Below, one piece after another: positions 15,034 through 23,662 of a DNA stretch of 29,395 nt (its first letter is position 1; every line of letters begins with the position of its first letter). The stretch spans positions 1-29,395 of the forward strand of contig JBOHDE010000017.1 of NCBI GenBank assembly GCA_050699035.1, given 5' to 3'. Origin of the DNA: WHTB01 sp050699035 (lineage in GTDB: Bacteria; Actinomycetota; Actinomycetes; Propionibacteriales; Nocardioidaceae). The position numbers and the translations under genes were made by a program. The notes below the pieces were generated by a model. It was not told the DNA's origin and did not search any database. It was given only the letters and a program-made list of their open reading frames with translations.

Positions 15034-16029
15034 CTAGAACGTTCCGCCGGACAGCAAGCGGTCCGCGCGGCCGGCCACCAGCAGCTCATGCTCCGCCCCC
15101 TCGGCGCCGACCGCGTCGAGCGCCTCCAGGTAGGGCTTGGGGCCACCGGGTACGTGGGGGAAGTCGCTGCCGAAGACGAGCCGGTCGCTGCCGTAGGTAT
15201 CGCAGGCACACCTGATCGCCGGCTGGTGCGTCGTGGCGGTGTCGAAGACCAGCGACCTGATGTACTCCGAGGGCGGACGCGGGCACCGCTCGTTGGCCTC
15301 CGGGAACTGATGCCAGTAGTTGTCCAGGCGCGGCAGCATGAAGGGCAGCGTGCCGCCAAGATGGGAGACGACCCAGCGGATCCTCGGGTAGCGCTCGAAC
15401 ACCCCGCTGTAGGCGAGCCGGGCGAGCGCCAGGTTCGTGTCGGCGAAGAACCCCATCGCGATGGCCAGGGCATGCGCCTGCATCGAGGTGCTCGGCTCAG
15501 GCACGGTGGGGTGCAGGTAGACCAGCAGCGACCGCTCGTTCGCCGCCTCCCAGAACGGTTCCAGGGACGGGTCGTCCAACGGCATCCCGTTGATGTTGGT
15601 CAGCAGCATCACGCCCTGCATCTGCAGTTGGCCGAGCGCATGGTCGAGCGACGACACCGCGAGGGCGACATCCTGCATCGGGAGCATCGCCAAGGAGCGG
15701 AACCGCTGCGGATGCTCGCGCGCGATGTCGGCAAGCTCCTCGTTGACGGAGTCGGCGAGATCACGCCCCTGCCCCAGCGGTACGAAGTAGGCGTTCGGTG
15801 ACGGCACCGACAAGACCTGCACTGTGATCCCCAGCTCGTCCATCATCTCGAGACGTTGCGAGATGCCGGGGTGAGGCTGCGGGACGGTGAGCGCCACCCC
15901 GCCCTGCCACCGGGCGACGAAGCGACCGTCATCGCGCCGATAGACGTCGGTCGTCGGCGCCTCCTCCACCGCAGCGAGGTAGCGGTCGGTGTAGTAGTGG
16001 ACGTGCAGGTCGACCACGCGCATGGTCAC
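15034..16029 (-). CDS. Second ACMSD-type amidohydrolase
   Basis: This 331-residue TIM-barrel enzyme begins VTMRVVDLHVHYY with H9-x-H11. VYLHPTVPEPS, WVVSHLGGTLPF and VFGSDFPH then supply the other metal ligands of the ACMSD-like amidohydrolase 2 family. It likely performs a non-oxidative decarboxylation or hydrolysis in the cytoplasm. The GTG start (16027-16029) overlaps the TGA of the CoA-transferase as GTGA, so it is translationally coupled; ATG 16023 is two codons further in. The next gene, the cyclase, starts 9 bp downstream with a strong ribosome site. Confidence 0.9.
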   Translation of the reverse strand: MTMRVVDLHVHYYTDRYLAAVEEAPTTDVYRRDDGRFVARWQGGVALTVPQPHPGISQRLEMMDELGITVQVLSVPSPNAYFVPLGQGRDLADSVNEELADIAREHPQRFRSLAMLPMQDVALAVSSLDHALGQLQMQGVMLLTNINGMPLDDPSLEPFWEAANERSLLVYLHPTVPEPSTSMQAHALAIAMGFFADTNLALARLAYSGVFERYPRIRWVVSHLGGTLPFMLPRLDNYWHQFPEANERCPRPPSEYIRSLVFDTATTHQPAIRCACDTYGSDRLVFGSDFPHVPGGPKPYLEALDAVGAEGAEHELLVAGRADRLLSGGTF

Positions 16030-17213
16030 AGCGGCGCCTCCTTGGTTGTCATGCGGGAAAGTCCGTCGGGTCCTCGGTCGGCGTCCGCGCCCAGGACCTC
16101 GTCGGTGTGCTCGCCGAGCAGCGGAGGGGCCGAGGACGGTTCGCGCAGCGGGGTCTCCGACAGCGAGATCGGGGTGCGGACGTAGGGCAAAGTGCCGCGC
16201 CGAGCGTCAGTGAGCTCGACCACGTTGGCGCGTCCTTCGGGTGAGTCGAACACCTGGTCGAGGGAGCGCACAGCGGCCGCCGGTACGCCGCGTTCGTCGC
16301 AGCGCCGTACCCAGTGGTCGGTCGTCTCCGTCGCGAAGATGTCCGACAGCTGGTCGACGAGCTCCGTACGATGCGCGACCCGGTCGGCATTGGTGCGAAA
16401 GCGCTGTTCGTCGGCGAGGCCGGGCCGGCCGACGACAGCGGCGGTCGCGCGGAAGAGCTTGTCGTTGCCGGCGGCCAGGACGAACAGCCCGTCCGACGCG
16501 TGGAAGGCCTGGTACGGAACGATGCTCGGGTGCGCGTTGCCCGTCGGCACGGGAACCATGCCGCTCATCAGGTAGTTGGCGCCCTGGTTGACCAGCGCCG
16601 ACAGGGACGCCTCGAAGAGGCCGACGGTCACGTGCTGGCCCTGGCCCGACTGCTCACGCGCCGCCAGGGCAGCGAGGACTCCGGTGGTCGCGTACAGACC
16701 GGCGATGACGTCGACGATCGCCACTCCGGTCTTGACCGGCTGATCCTCACCGGTGAGGGACATCAGGCCCGACGCGGCCTGCATGAGCAGGTCGTACCCG
16801 GGTTTCGCCGACTCGATCGAGGAGAAGGCCGGGATCGAGCAGTAGACCAGTCTCGGGTTGGCCCGCCGCACGGACTCGTAGCCCAGCCCGAACCTTGCCA
16901 TCACGCCGCTGCGGAAGTTCTCCACGATCACGTCCGCGGAGGCGGCCAGCTCCAGGACGGTCTGGCGGTCGTGGTCGTCGGACAGGTCCAGCACGATCGA
17001 GCGCTTGTCGCGGTTGACGCTCAGGAAGTAGCTGGCGTCGCCCGCGAGGAACGGGGGTCCCCACTCGCGAGTGTCGTCGCCGACCGTCGGACGCTCGATC
17101 TTGATCACGTCGGCGCCGAGGTCAGCCAGCAGCATCGTGCACATCGGACCGGCCAGGATCCGGGTGAAGTCGAGGACGACCAAGCCTTCCAGCGGAGCGC
17201 GTCCCGCTGTCAT
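16026..17213 (-). CDS. Class III (CaiB/BaiF-type) CoA-transferase
   Basis: This 395-residue cytoplasmic enzyme has the family N-terminus LEGLVVLDFTRILAGPMCTMLLADLGADVIKIERP, then NRDKRSIVLDL and PGYDLLMQAASGLMSLTG. In the last segment Asp141 is the catalytic residue that forms the acyl anhydride. It transfers CoA between carboxylic acids, so one substrate of this operon is probably activated as a CoA thioester. ATG 17213 overlaps the permease stop as ATGA. The frame continues upstream to 18116, but that stretch is the shadow of the permease gene. Length and motifs match the family throughout. Confidence 0.94.
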   Translation of the reverse strand: MTAGRAPLEGLVVLDFTRILAGPMCTMLLADLGADVIKIERPTVGDDTREWGPPFLAGDASYFLSVNRDKRSIVLDLSDDHDRQTVLELAASADVIVENFRSGVMARFGLGYESVRRANPRLVYCSIPAFSSIESAKPGYDLLMQAASGLMSLTGEDQPVKTGVAIVDVIAGLYATTGVLAALAAREQSGQGQHVTVGLFEASLSALVNQGANYLMSGMVPVPTGNAHPSIVPYQAFHASDGLFVLAAGNDKLFRATAAVVGRPGLADEQRFRTNADRVAHRTELVDQLSDIFATETTDHWVRRCDERGVPAAAVRSLDQVFDSPEGRANVVELTDARRGTLPYVRTPISLSETPLREPSSAPPLLGEHTDEVLGADADRGPDGLSRMTTKEAPL

Positions 17214-17971
17214 CGCACGACCACCTGCCCACGCTCGAGCTTGCCGAGGGCCCAGACCACGAGGACGCCGACGAGGCCGATGAAAAGGACGACCGCGTAC
17301 AGCTCCTCGACCGCGAACGCACCCCCGAGCCGCTGGATCAGGCCGCCGAGACCGACCAGCCCGATGACCTGCTCGGCGATCACGGAGCCCTTGATCGCCC
17401 GGCCGGCCGCCACGCGGACGCCAGCCAGGATCAGCTGTGATGCAGAGGGCAGCACGATCCGGCGGTACGTCAGCAGTCGAGAGGCACCCAACGACCGGGC
17501 CATCGCCAGCTGGTCGGCATCGACGCTGCGGACGCCGGCGAAGGTGTTCACGATCACCGCGGGGAGCGAGTACGCCACGATGACGGCGATGATGCTCGCC
17601 CGGCCCAGACCGAAGATCAGCAGGAAGATCGGGATCAGGCTGACGAGCGGGAGGGACAAGGACAGGTTGAGGTACGGCGTGAGGATCCAGTCGACCCAAC
17701 GATTGCTGCCCATCGCCAGGCCAAGGACGAGCCCGATGGCGATCGCCGGGAAGAACGTCAGGACGACGGAGATCGCCGTGCTCTCGACGGCTTCTTGGAA
17801 GCGCCGGTCCTGCATGATCTCGACGAGTGCGCGCGCGACCTTGTCGAAGGACGGCAGCGCCGGCGACAGCTGCAGCATCCCCCCGATCTGCCATAGGGCG
17901 GCGAAGCCCAGGAGACTGAGCACCGGCAGCGGCAGGCGGGCGAGCGACCGCCGCGCCTTCGGGGTGGTCAC
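17210..17971 (-). CDS. ABC transporter permease, NitT/TauT type
   Basis: This 253-residue membrane protein has about six hydrophobic segments. The cytoplasmic coupling segment reads MARSLGASRLLTYRRIVLPSA, the EAA-like loop that contacts the ATPase. GTG 17971 overlaps the ATPase stop as GTGA, and the stop overlaps the CoA-transferase start as ATGA. It resembles SsuC/TauC-type permeases that import sulfonates, nitrate, pyrimidine precursors or aromatic acids. With the permease at 18756-19553 it likely forms a heterodimeric channel, which is less common than the usual homodimer in this family. Confidence 0.92.
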   Translation of the reverse strand: MTTPKARRSLARLPLPVLSLLGFAALWQIGGMLQLSPALPSFDKVARALVEIMQDRRFQEAVESTAISVVLTFFPAIAIGLVLGLAMGSNRWVDWILTPYLNLSLSLPLVSLIPIFLLIFGLGRASIIAVIVAYSLPAVIVNTFAGVRSVDADQLAMARSLGASRLLTYRRIVLPSASQLILAGVRVAAGRAIKGSVIAEQVIGLVGLGGLIQRLGGAFAVEELYAVVLFIGLVGVLVVWALGKLERGQVVVR

Positions 17972-18759
17972 GCGCCGACCGCCCGCGTCGCCATGTCGTC
18001 GCGTTGCATCGTCTCCAGCCGCGACGACAGGTAGTCGGTGAAGTCCCGGTACTCCTTCGACCTGGTGATGTCCTCGGTCCGTGGCCGCGGGAACGGAACC
18101 TCGAGGACGTCGGCAACCCGGCCCGGACGGGTGTTCATCATGACGATCGTGTCGGAGAGCAGGATCGCCTCCCCCATGCTGTGCGTGACGAACACACCGG
18201 ACCGCTCGTTGGCCTCCTGGTCCCACAGATCGGCCAGGTCGCGCTGCATCACCCGCCGGGTGAGGGCATCCAGCGCCCCGAACGGCTCATCCATCAACAG
18301 CACGGACGGATCGACTGCCAGGGCCCTGGCGATGCCGACGCGCTGCTGCATCCCACCGGAGAGCTCGTGCGGAAGGTGCTTCTCGAAACCGCTGAGGCCG
18401 ACCTTCTCCAGCTCGGCCTGCGCTCGCGCCAGCCGCTCCGCCTTGCCGACACCGCGGGCCTCCAGACCGAACGCCGTGTTGGTGATGACGTCGGCCCACG
18501 GCAGGAGTACGAAGTTCTGGAAGACGAGCGCTCGTTCGGGTCCAGGACCGCTGATCTGCTTGTCGTCGATGACCACGCGACCGGAGGTAGGCTCCAGCAA
18601 CCCGGCGACGATCTTCAGCAGCGTGGTCTTGCCGCACCCACTGGGCCCGATCACGGACGTGAAGTGCCCGTCCGCGACGTCGAACGTGACACCGTCCAGC
18701 GCCGTGAAGGGTTCGGCCTTGCCGGTGAACGTGACGCTGACGTCCTCGAACTCGATCAC
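17968..18759 (-). CDS. ABC transporter ATPase, NitT/TauT type
   Basis: This 263-residue nucleotide-binding subunit has Walker A GPSGCGKTT near residue 38, Q-loop VFQNFVLLPW, signature LSGGMQQRVGIARAL, Walker B VLLMDEPFGALD and H-loop THSMGEAILL. FGALDALTR and the HSMGEA switch are typical of the SsuB/TauB group. The start is a GTG (18757-18759) overlapping the upstream permease stop. It energises uptake by the two permeases encoded on either side. Confidence 0.95.
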   Translation of the reverse strand: MIEFEDVSVTFTGKAEPFTALDGVTFDVADGHFTSVIGPSGCGKTTLLKIVAGLLEPTSGRVVIDDKQISGPGPERALVFQNFVLLPWADVITNTAFGLEARGVGKAERLARAQAELEKVGLSGFEKHLPHELSGGMQQRVGIARALAVDPSVLLMDEPFGALDALTRRVMQRDLADLWDQEANERSGVFVTHSMGEAILLSDTIVMMNTRPGRVADVLEVPFPRPRTEDITRSKEYRDFTDYLSSRLETMQRDDMATRAVGA

Positions 18760-19553
18760 GTGGACGGCCCTCCTGTCGGTCGCCAGCGCAGAACACGGTC
18801 CTCGAGCGTCCGGACCAGCCCGAGCATGACCAGGCCGAAGATGCCGAGTGAGACCACGACGGCGTACAGGTCCGCGCTGGCGAAGGTGTCCTTGTAACGG
18901 CTGATCAGCTTGCCGACCCCCGCCGAGACCAGCAGGAGCTCCATCACGACCATGCCCACGATTGCTCGGCCGGTCCCGACCCGGACCGCGGCCAGGATCC
19001 CCGGCATCGCGCCCGGCAGCATCACCTTCCGGAAGGTTCGTACCCTGCTCATGCCGAACGAGCGCGCCATGTCGATCAGGTCATGGTCGACGTACCGCGC
19101 CCCGGCCGCAGAGGTGAGGATGACGTCGACGACCGCGAACAAGAACACGAGTAGGGCGCGGGCCGTCGTGTCGATCCCAGCCGCAATCACCACGATCGGT
19201 ACCAGCGTCGAGATCGGGAGCGCGTTGAGGAAGGCGAGGTAGGGCGACCCGAGCCCGGTCAGGACCCGGCTCCGACCCATCACCACCCCGACGACGACGC
19301 CGAAGACCAGCGCACCCAGCCAGCCGTACGCGAACGGCACCAACGTGTCGGCGTAGCTGCGCCAGAACAGCTCGGTCTGAACCTGTTCGAGCAGCGCCAC
19401 GACGGTCCGGGTGAACGTCGGGACGAACAGGGCGCTCTCCTGAAGACGTCCGTACACCTCCCACACTGCCGCACCAGCAAGCAACGACAGCGCACCGACG
19501 ACCCCGCGCTTCGTCACTCGGTCCGACCGCCCTCGACCGGTCGCTGCGGGCAT
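18756..19553 (-). CDS. ABC transporter permease, NitT/TauT type (first)
   Basis: This 265-residue membrane protein has about six transmembrane segments and the coupling loop DMARSFGMSRVRTFRKVMLPGAMPGILAAVR. The ATG at 19553 follows GCTGAGG and lies 2 bp after the binding-protein stop; a GTG twelve codons in is an alternative. The stop overlaps the ATPase GTG. It is clearly homologous to the permease at 17210-17971 but divergent, suggesting an old duplication and a heterodimeric pore. Confidence 0.92.
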   Translation of the reverse strand: MPAATGRGRSDRVTKRGVVGALSLLAGAAVWEVYGRLQESALFVPTFTRTVVALLEQVQTELFWRSYADTLVPFAYGWLGALVFGVVVGVVMGRSRVLTGLGSPYLAFLNALPISTLVPIVVIAAGIDTTARALLVFLFAVVDVILTSAAGARYVDHDLIDMARSFGMSRVRTFRKVMLPGAMPGILAAVRVGTGRAIVGMVVMELLLVSAGVGKLISRYKDTFASADLYAVVVSLGIFGLVMLGLVRTLEDRVLRWRPTGGPST

Positions 19554-19555
19554 CC

Positions 19556-20584
19556 TCAGCTCTGCCCATCGAGGTCGGTCAACGCCGACTCGAGGTAGCT
19601 GAAGTCGAAGTAGTCGCCCAGGCTGTCCTCGGACGGTGGGTCGATCTCGATCTCGCCGACCTTGTTGAAGAACTCGAGGGTGGTCAGAGCCCGCTCCGGG
19701 GTGAGCCCACCGTCCGTCGACCAGATCTTGCGGTCGGCATACTCGGCCACGAGGTCGGCGAGGACGTCCTCGTCCATGTCCGGCAGGTTCCTGGTGGCCA
19801 GGTCGAGGGCGTAGTCGGAGTCGTCGGTCAGCTTGCGGTTGGCTTGCACGATGGCCTTGACGACCTTGGTCGCCAGCTCGGGGTTGCCGTCGGCCCACTC
19901 GCGCGACAGCCACAGATCCTGCTCGATCAGGTCCGGGAACTGCTCACCGAACGTCGAGAGCACCGTGAACGAGTCGGGGTACTCCTTGGACAGCTGGACG
20001 ACGTCGGGCAGGTCGATCACCGACGCGTCGATGCGTCCCTTGGCGAGCGCCTCCGCACGAACCTCGCTCCCCGGGATGACCAGCTCCTCGTAGGTGAACC
20101 CGTGCTCCTTCGCGTAGTACTGGGACACCGCCCGGGTGAAGGACGTCTCACCATGGACGGCGATCCGCTTGCCCTGGAGGTCTCCGAACTCCTTGATGTC
20201 CGGAGCGACGGCAAGCGCCCACGTCGGCCGCTGCGTCGCCACGACGTCGACGATGTTCGCGCCGCTCTCGACGGCGGGAACCCCGGTGTTGACGCCGATG
20301 TTCGTGCCGATGACGGCCTCGCCCTGCTCCATCGCCTGGATCGCCGTGGCACCGTCCTCGACGAACCGCTGCTCGACCTTGATGCCCTCTTCCTCTTCCA
20401 GGATCTCCCAGGCCGCCAGCGGCACCAGCGAGATGAAGTCCACGTTGGTCCCGGCCACGGCCGTCAACGTCGCCGTCTCGCCGTCCGATCCCTCGGTGGA
20501 CCCTCCGCCGCAGCCAGCCACCAGGGCGAGTGACGCGACCACTCCGACGAAGCCGACGCTGCGTGTACTGATCTGAAGGTTCAT
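19556..20584 (-). CDS. NitT/TauT-type substrate-binding lipoprotein
   Basis: This 342-residue exported protein has a lipoprotein signal ending LVAGC, with Cys25 lipidated, and a Gly/Ser/Glu linker. The mature part has the periplasmic-binding type II layout: LTAVAGTNVDFISLVPLAAW, AVIGTNIGVNTGVPAVE, DLQGKRIAVHGETSFTRA and GRIDASVIDLPDVVQL. ATG 20584 follows GGAATGG; an upstream ATG at 20617 would swallow the operator-like repeat. It is the first gene of the operon, 133 bp from the divergent IclR gene. Related proteins bind sulfonates, thiamine precursors, phthalates or other aromatic acids; the ligand here is unknown. Confidence 0.92.
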   Translation of the reverse strand: MNLQISTRSVGFVGVVASLALVAGCGGGSTEGSDGETATLTAVAGTNVDFISLVPLAAWEILEEEEGIKVEQRFVEDGATAIQAMEQGEAVIGTNIGVNTGVPAVESGANIVDVVATQRPTWALAVAPDIKEFGDLQGKRIAVHGETSFTRAVSQYYAKEHGFTYEELVIPGSEVRAEALAKGRIDASVIDLPDVVQLSKEYPDSFTVLSTFGEQFPDLIEQDLWLSREWADGNPELATKVVKAIVQANRKLTDDSDYALDLATRNLPDMDEDVLADLVAEYADRKIWSTDGGLTPERALTTLEFFNKVGEIEIDPPSEDSLGDYFDFSYLESALTDLDGQS

Positions 20585-20598
20585 GATGAACCCATTCC

Positions 20599-20700
20599 GT
20601 TTCGGTAGTTGAAACAAGAATTTTGATTACTGTAACTGTTGCAGAGTGGCTTGGCTGGGGTCAACACCCGTGTGTGCGATGGTTTCATTCATCGGAATGA
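20599..20700. promoter_or_regulatory. Divergent IclR/ABC-operon control region
   Basis: This AT-rich gap contains three symmetric sites. They are GTTTC-ggtagtt-GAAAC at 20599-20615, TTAC-t-GTAA at 20627-20635, and TCATTC-atcg-GAATGA at 20685-20700. The last is 17 bases before the iclR ATG and may autoregulate it. The first sits within 15 bases of the binding-protein start and shares half-sites with the tct control region. Promoter boxes are not clear enough to assign. Confidence 0.5.
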
Positions 20701-20717
20701 TGAGAGGAGGGACTGAA

Positions 20718-21467
20718 ATGCGTGGCAGTGACCGTCTGCTGGCGATCCTGACGGTGCTCGGTGCCCACCGACGCAGCAGCCTGGCCGAGGTGGCCGAACG
20801 GGTCGACCTACCGAAGCCGACCGCGCTCCGGTTTCTGCGATCGCTCGAACCCGGGGGGTGGGTACGGCGAGACCCCGACGGGCACTACAGCCTGGGCCCG
20901 GCGGTGATCGGGCTCGCCGGGCAGTACCTGTCCGCGGATGCGGTGATCGTGGCCGCGTCGCCGGTGATGCGGCGGATGCGCGACGAGCTGGGCGAGACCA
21001 CGACGTTGAGCCGTGCCTCGGGGGTTCAGCGCACCTGTGTGCAGGAGTTCCCGAGCGAACAGAGCCTGCGGCTGGTGCTCGGCCTCGGCGAGACCGGGCC
21101 GCTGTACGCCGGGGCGAGCGGCCTGGTCCTGCTCGCCCATCTCGACGCCGATACACGGCAGCGACTTCTCGCCGGCGATCTGCCCGCACTCACCGACCGT
21201 ACGATCACCTCGCCGGAAGAGCTCGAGCTCGAGTGCGCGCAGATCCGTGAGCGCGGCTGGGCGACCACCCATGGCCAACGCACCGCCGGTGCGGCAGCCG
21301 TGGCCGTGCCCCTGAAGGACCCTGCGGCCACGGGTGGAGTCTCCGCCCTGGGCATCTACGGACCCGAGGCCCGCTGCCACACGTTGCACGAGGAACGACG
21401 TTGGCTCGACGCGCTCCAGCAGGGTGCCGCCCAGATCAACGACCTGCTCGCTAGGGAATCGAAATGA
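20718..21467 (+). CDS. IclR-family regulator of the ABC/amidohydrolase operon
   Basis: This 249-residue regulator has an N-terminal winged helix (SDRLLAILTVLGAHRRSSLAEVAERVDLPKPTALRFLRSL) and the IclR effector domain. The effector domain includes GPLYAGASGLVLLAHLD in the pocket region and a GAAAVAVPLKD strand. ATG 20718 follows AGGAGG at 8 bases. It is divergent from the nine-gene catabolic operon, so it is the best candidate for its substrate-responsive regulator. Its 3' end overlaps the convergent methyltransferase-like gene by 17 bp, so the two transcripts are antisense at their ends. Confidence 0.92.
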   Translation: MRGSDRLLAILTVLGAHRRSSLAEVAERVDLPKPTALRFLRSLEPGGWVRRDPDGHYSLGPAVIGLAGQYLSADAVIVAASPVMRRMRDELGETTTLSRASGVQRTCVQEFPSEQSLRLVLGLGETGPLYAGASGLVLLAHLDADTRQRLLAGDLPALTDRTITSPEELELECAQIRERGWATTHGQRTAGAAAVAVPLKDPAATGGVSALGIYGPEARCHTLHEERRWLDALQQGAAQINDLLARESK

Positions 21468-22314
21468 GCTCCGGCAGCGGCAGGCTCGCCACATCGGCCT
21501 CGGGACGGGACAGGAAGAGGTCGCAGTGGTACCACCCGTCCTCCTCCTTGCCATGCGTGTCGGTCCCGCGCGCGCGGACGCCCTGCAAGGCGGCACTCTG
21601 CTCCTCGTCCGACGCGAACCGGCGCTGAGGGAACGTGGTGCCCGGCAGTTGCTCGGTCACCAGACCGTGCTGGGTCAACCCTTCGGCGATGTGGTCGTAG
21701 GGATACATCCGCAGTACGAACGCGGCGACCCACGGCGTCCGGTCCTCCTCGCAGCCGCCCAGCAGCTGGTCGAAGGTGCGCTCACCGATATAGCCGACGC
21801 CGCCAGTGATGGTGATGAGATCGACGTCGCTGACCGCTTCGGCCAACGCGGGCGACGGCTCGCTGGTCTCGAGATTCTCGGCCCAACCGGCATCGAGCAG
21901 CCCGACGTTGCAGGCGTAGTCGATGGCCCGGTCGGCAGTGTCGAGGCCCAGTATCCGCGGCGCCTCGGGTCGACGATGATCGGCGTAGAAGGTGCGGTCG
22001 GCTTCCGCCAGCTCCTGCGTGGACAGATCGGCGAGCTCAGCGTCGCCATAGCGGTCGTACAGGTCATCGAGGGTGAGCTCGGATCGCATCAGGGCCGCGT
22101 TCACCCCGTACGAGCAGCAGACGTCCAGCATGCTCGTCGTGCCCGAACGTTCGCTGGTGCGGGCGTCCAACAACGCGGCGAACACCGCATGTGCGTGCTG
22201 GGGTATCTCGTAGCTCAGCGGCTCCAAGACCTGGAAGTACTCGCGCGGGTCGTCGCGGTTGTACACATGGTCGAAACCTGCTTTGCCCTGGCCAACGACG
22301 TCGTTCGAGGTCAA
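21451..22314 (-). CDS. Class I SAM methyltransferase-like protein of unknown role
   Basis: This protein of about 287 residues has a motif-I-like SMLDVCCSYGVNAALM near residues 61-76 and an acidic ILGLDTADRAIDYA further on, with DLITITGGVGYIGERTF as a post-I strand. That suggests a Rossmann-type methyltransferase fold, but the G-x-G of motif I is degenerate (two Cys). It resembles uncharacterised actinobacterial proteins; I do not know its substrate. The start is uncertain: tandem TTG codons at 22317 and 22314 follow GGGAG, and an ATG at 22398 is upstream. It is third in line after the sigma and anti-sigma-like genes on the same strand, 143 bp from the latter. Confidence 0.7.
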   Translation of the reverse strand: MTSNDVVGQGKAGFDHVYNRDDPREYFQVLEPLSYEIPQHAHAVFAALLDARTSERSGTTSMLDVCCSYGVNAALMRSELTLDDLYDRYGDAELADLSTQELAEADRTFYADHRRPEAPRILGLDTADRAIDYACNVGLLDAGWAENLETSEPSPALAEAVSDVDLITITGGVGYIGERTFDQLLGGCEEDRTPWVAAFVLRMYPYDHIAEGLTQHGLVTEQLPGTTFPQRRFASDEEQSAALQGVRARGTDTHGKEEDGWYHCDLFLSRPEADVASLPLPELISIP

Positions 22315-22457
22315 CAAGACTCCCTGCAAGGTCGTCGATGCCCTGCCCCGTCCGAGCACCGGTGTCAGCGATCTACCATCCCGACAACCCTTGCACACTC
22401 GACCCAGAACCCCGAACCGAGGAGGCCGCGCCCTAGCCGCAGGCCCGCTGAGAGCCG

Positions 22458-23609
22458 TCAGTGCTGGTCGGCCCGCGGGAGCTTCTTGACGATCGGGTCG
22501 ACCAGCTTCCGGATGGGCTCGGTGACCTTCGGTGGAGCAGGCATCCTCGTCGTCGACGGCGCGCCCGTGCCCTCGGTCGGGTCGGGAGTCGTGACGTCCG
22601 GCGGGACGTTCGGAAGTGACGGTACGGCCGCCGGTGCCTCCGTCGTGAGGGGCTTGTCGCTGGCTACGCCGGGCGCGTCCGTCGCCGCCTTCACCGGGTC
22701 TTTCGCGGGAACCTTGGCCCGCAACCGCTGCAACGCCTCGTCAGGACTGGGAAGGTTCGGAACCAGCGCGCTCAACGGCTTCATGGGGTCGGTCGCCGAC
22801 GGGAACAGACATCCACTGCACGCCTTGCCGGCGCGGGAGCGGAGGTCGGTGAGGGTTTCGGTGGCGGTCGCGAAGGAGTCACCCGCCGACGGGGGCATAG
22901 TGCCGGCGAAGCCGGCCATGGTCACGTTCGACCGTTGCATGAACGCGGAGAGCATGCCGACCGTGTCGTTGCGGCCGTGGTCGGCGAAGTCGTCGAACAG
23001 CGAGTCGGCGCCCCCCTTGGCCAGGGCGGAGAAGTCGTCGAGCGCTCGGCGGATCAGCCGTGCCTCGTGCGCGTCCACGCCGCCGGCGGCGAGCGCCTCT
23101 ACCTCGTCCAGACGCTCCTGCGCGAGAGCGAGGCGGGTCGAGCCGGCCTCGGTCGCACCGTTGGCGAGGAGGAGCTGGGCGTTCTCGAGTCCGCGCTTCA
23201 TCGGATACAGCAGCTCGCCCGGAACCGCCTCAGCGCTCTGCATGGCGACGCCGAGAGACCCACCGGCGACGGCGATCGTCGCGACCAGCGAACCGAGTCG
23301 GCGGCGCAGCCGGTCGACCTGTCGGTCGGCCCGTCGGGCGGCGCGCCGGACGGGCCTGGCTGGCGACACCCGGCCAGCAGCCGCGACCGGCCCGCGCGGC
23401 GCGAACACCGTCGCCGCCTCGCTCATCAGCTGGGAACGCAGCTTGCGAACAAACTCGGGCCGCGGCTGCTCGAGGTCAACTCGGCTCAGCGCCTCGGCCA
23501 CATGGACGAGGCTGACGACCTCACGGTCGTACCCGCGGCCACGGGGCGTGCGACAGAACGCGTCGGCGAAGGTCGCCGTACGGCGGTGTCCCCAGCGAAG
23601 GCTGCTCAT
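22458..23609 (-). CDS. rsbN: DUF5667 membrane protein, RsbN-like anti-sigma factor
   Basis: This 383-residue protein has an N-terminal cytoplasmic part (residues 1-70) ending in a helical VRKLRSQLMSEAATV, then a basic linker. One transmembrane segment (about 106-124) leads into an external DUF5667 domain that begins SAEAVPGELLYPMKRGLENAQLLL. A C-terminal tail rich in Pro/Thr/Lys contains a CSGC pair (264-267). This architecture, placed just after a BldN-like sigma gene, matches Streptomyces RsbN, whose N-terminus holds sigma BldN at the membrane. The gap to the sigma gene is 103 bp and contains a BldN-like promoter motif, so the anti-sigma may be made under control of the sigma it inhibits. 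No strong ribosome site is visible before ATG 23609. Confidence 0.78.
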   Translation of the reverse strand: MSSLRWGHRRTATFADAFCRTPRGRGYDREVVSLVHVAEALSRVDLEQPRPEFVRKLRSQLMSEAATVFAPRGPVAAAGRVSPARPVRRAARRADRQVDRLRRRLGSLVATIAVAGGSLGVAMQSAEAVPGELLYPMKRGLENAQLLLANGATEAGSTRLALAQERLDEVEALAAGGVDAHEARLIRRALDDFSALAKGGADSLFDDFADHGRNDTVGMLSAFMQRSNVTMAGFAGTMPPSAGDSFATATETLTDLRSRAGKACSGCLFPSATDPMKPLSALVPNLPSPDEALQRLRAKVPAKDPVKAATDAPGVASDKPLTTEAPAAVPSLPNVPPDVTTPDPTEGTGAPSTTRMPAPPKVTEPIRKLVDPIVKKLPRADQH

Positions 23610-23662
23610 AGCTCGATCTCTCAGTCAGTGTTGGTGTTTGCCCCGATTACGATCCGCCGATA

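Noticed and set aside
16314..18041. A 575-codon plus-strand frame across the CoA-transferase and permease genes
   Set aside because: It is antisense to two clearly recognisable genes, and its translation is an Arg/Gly-rich composition with no family motif.
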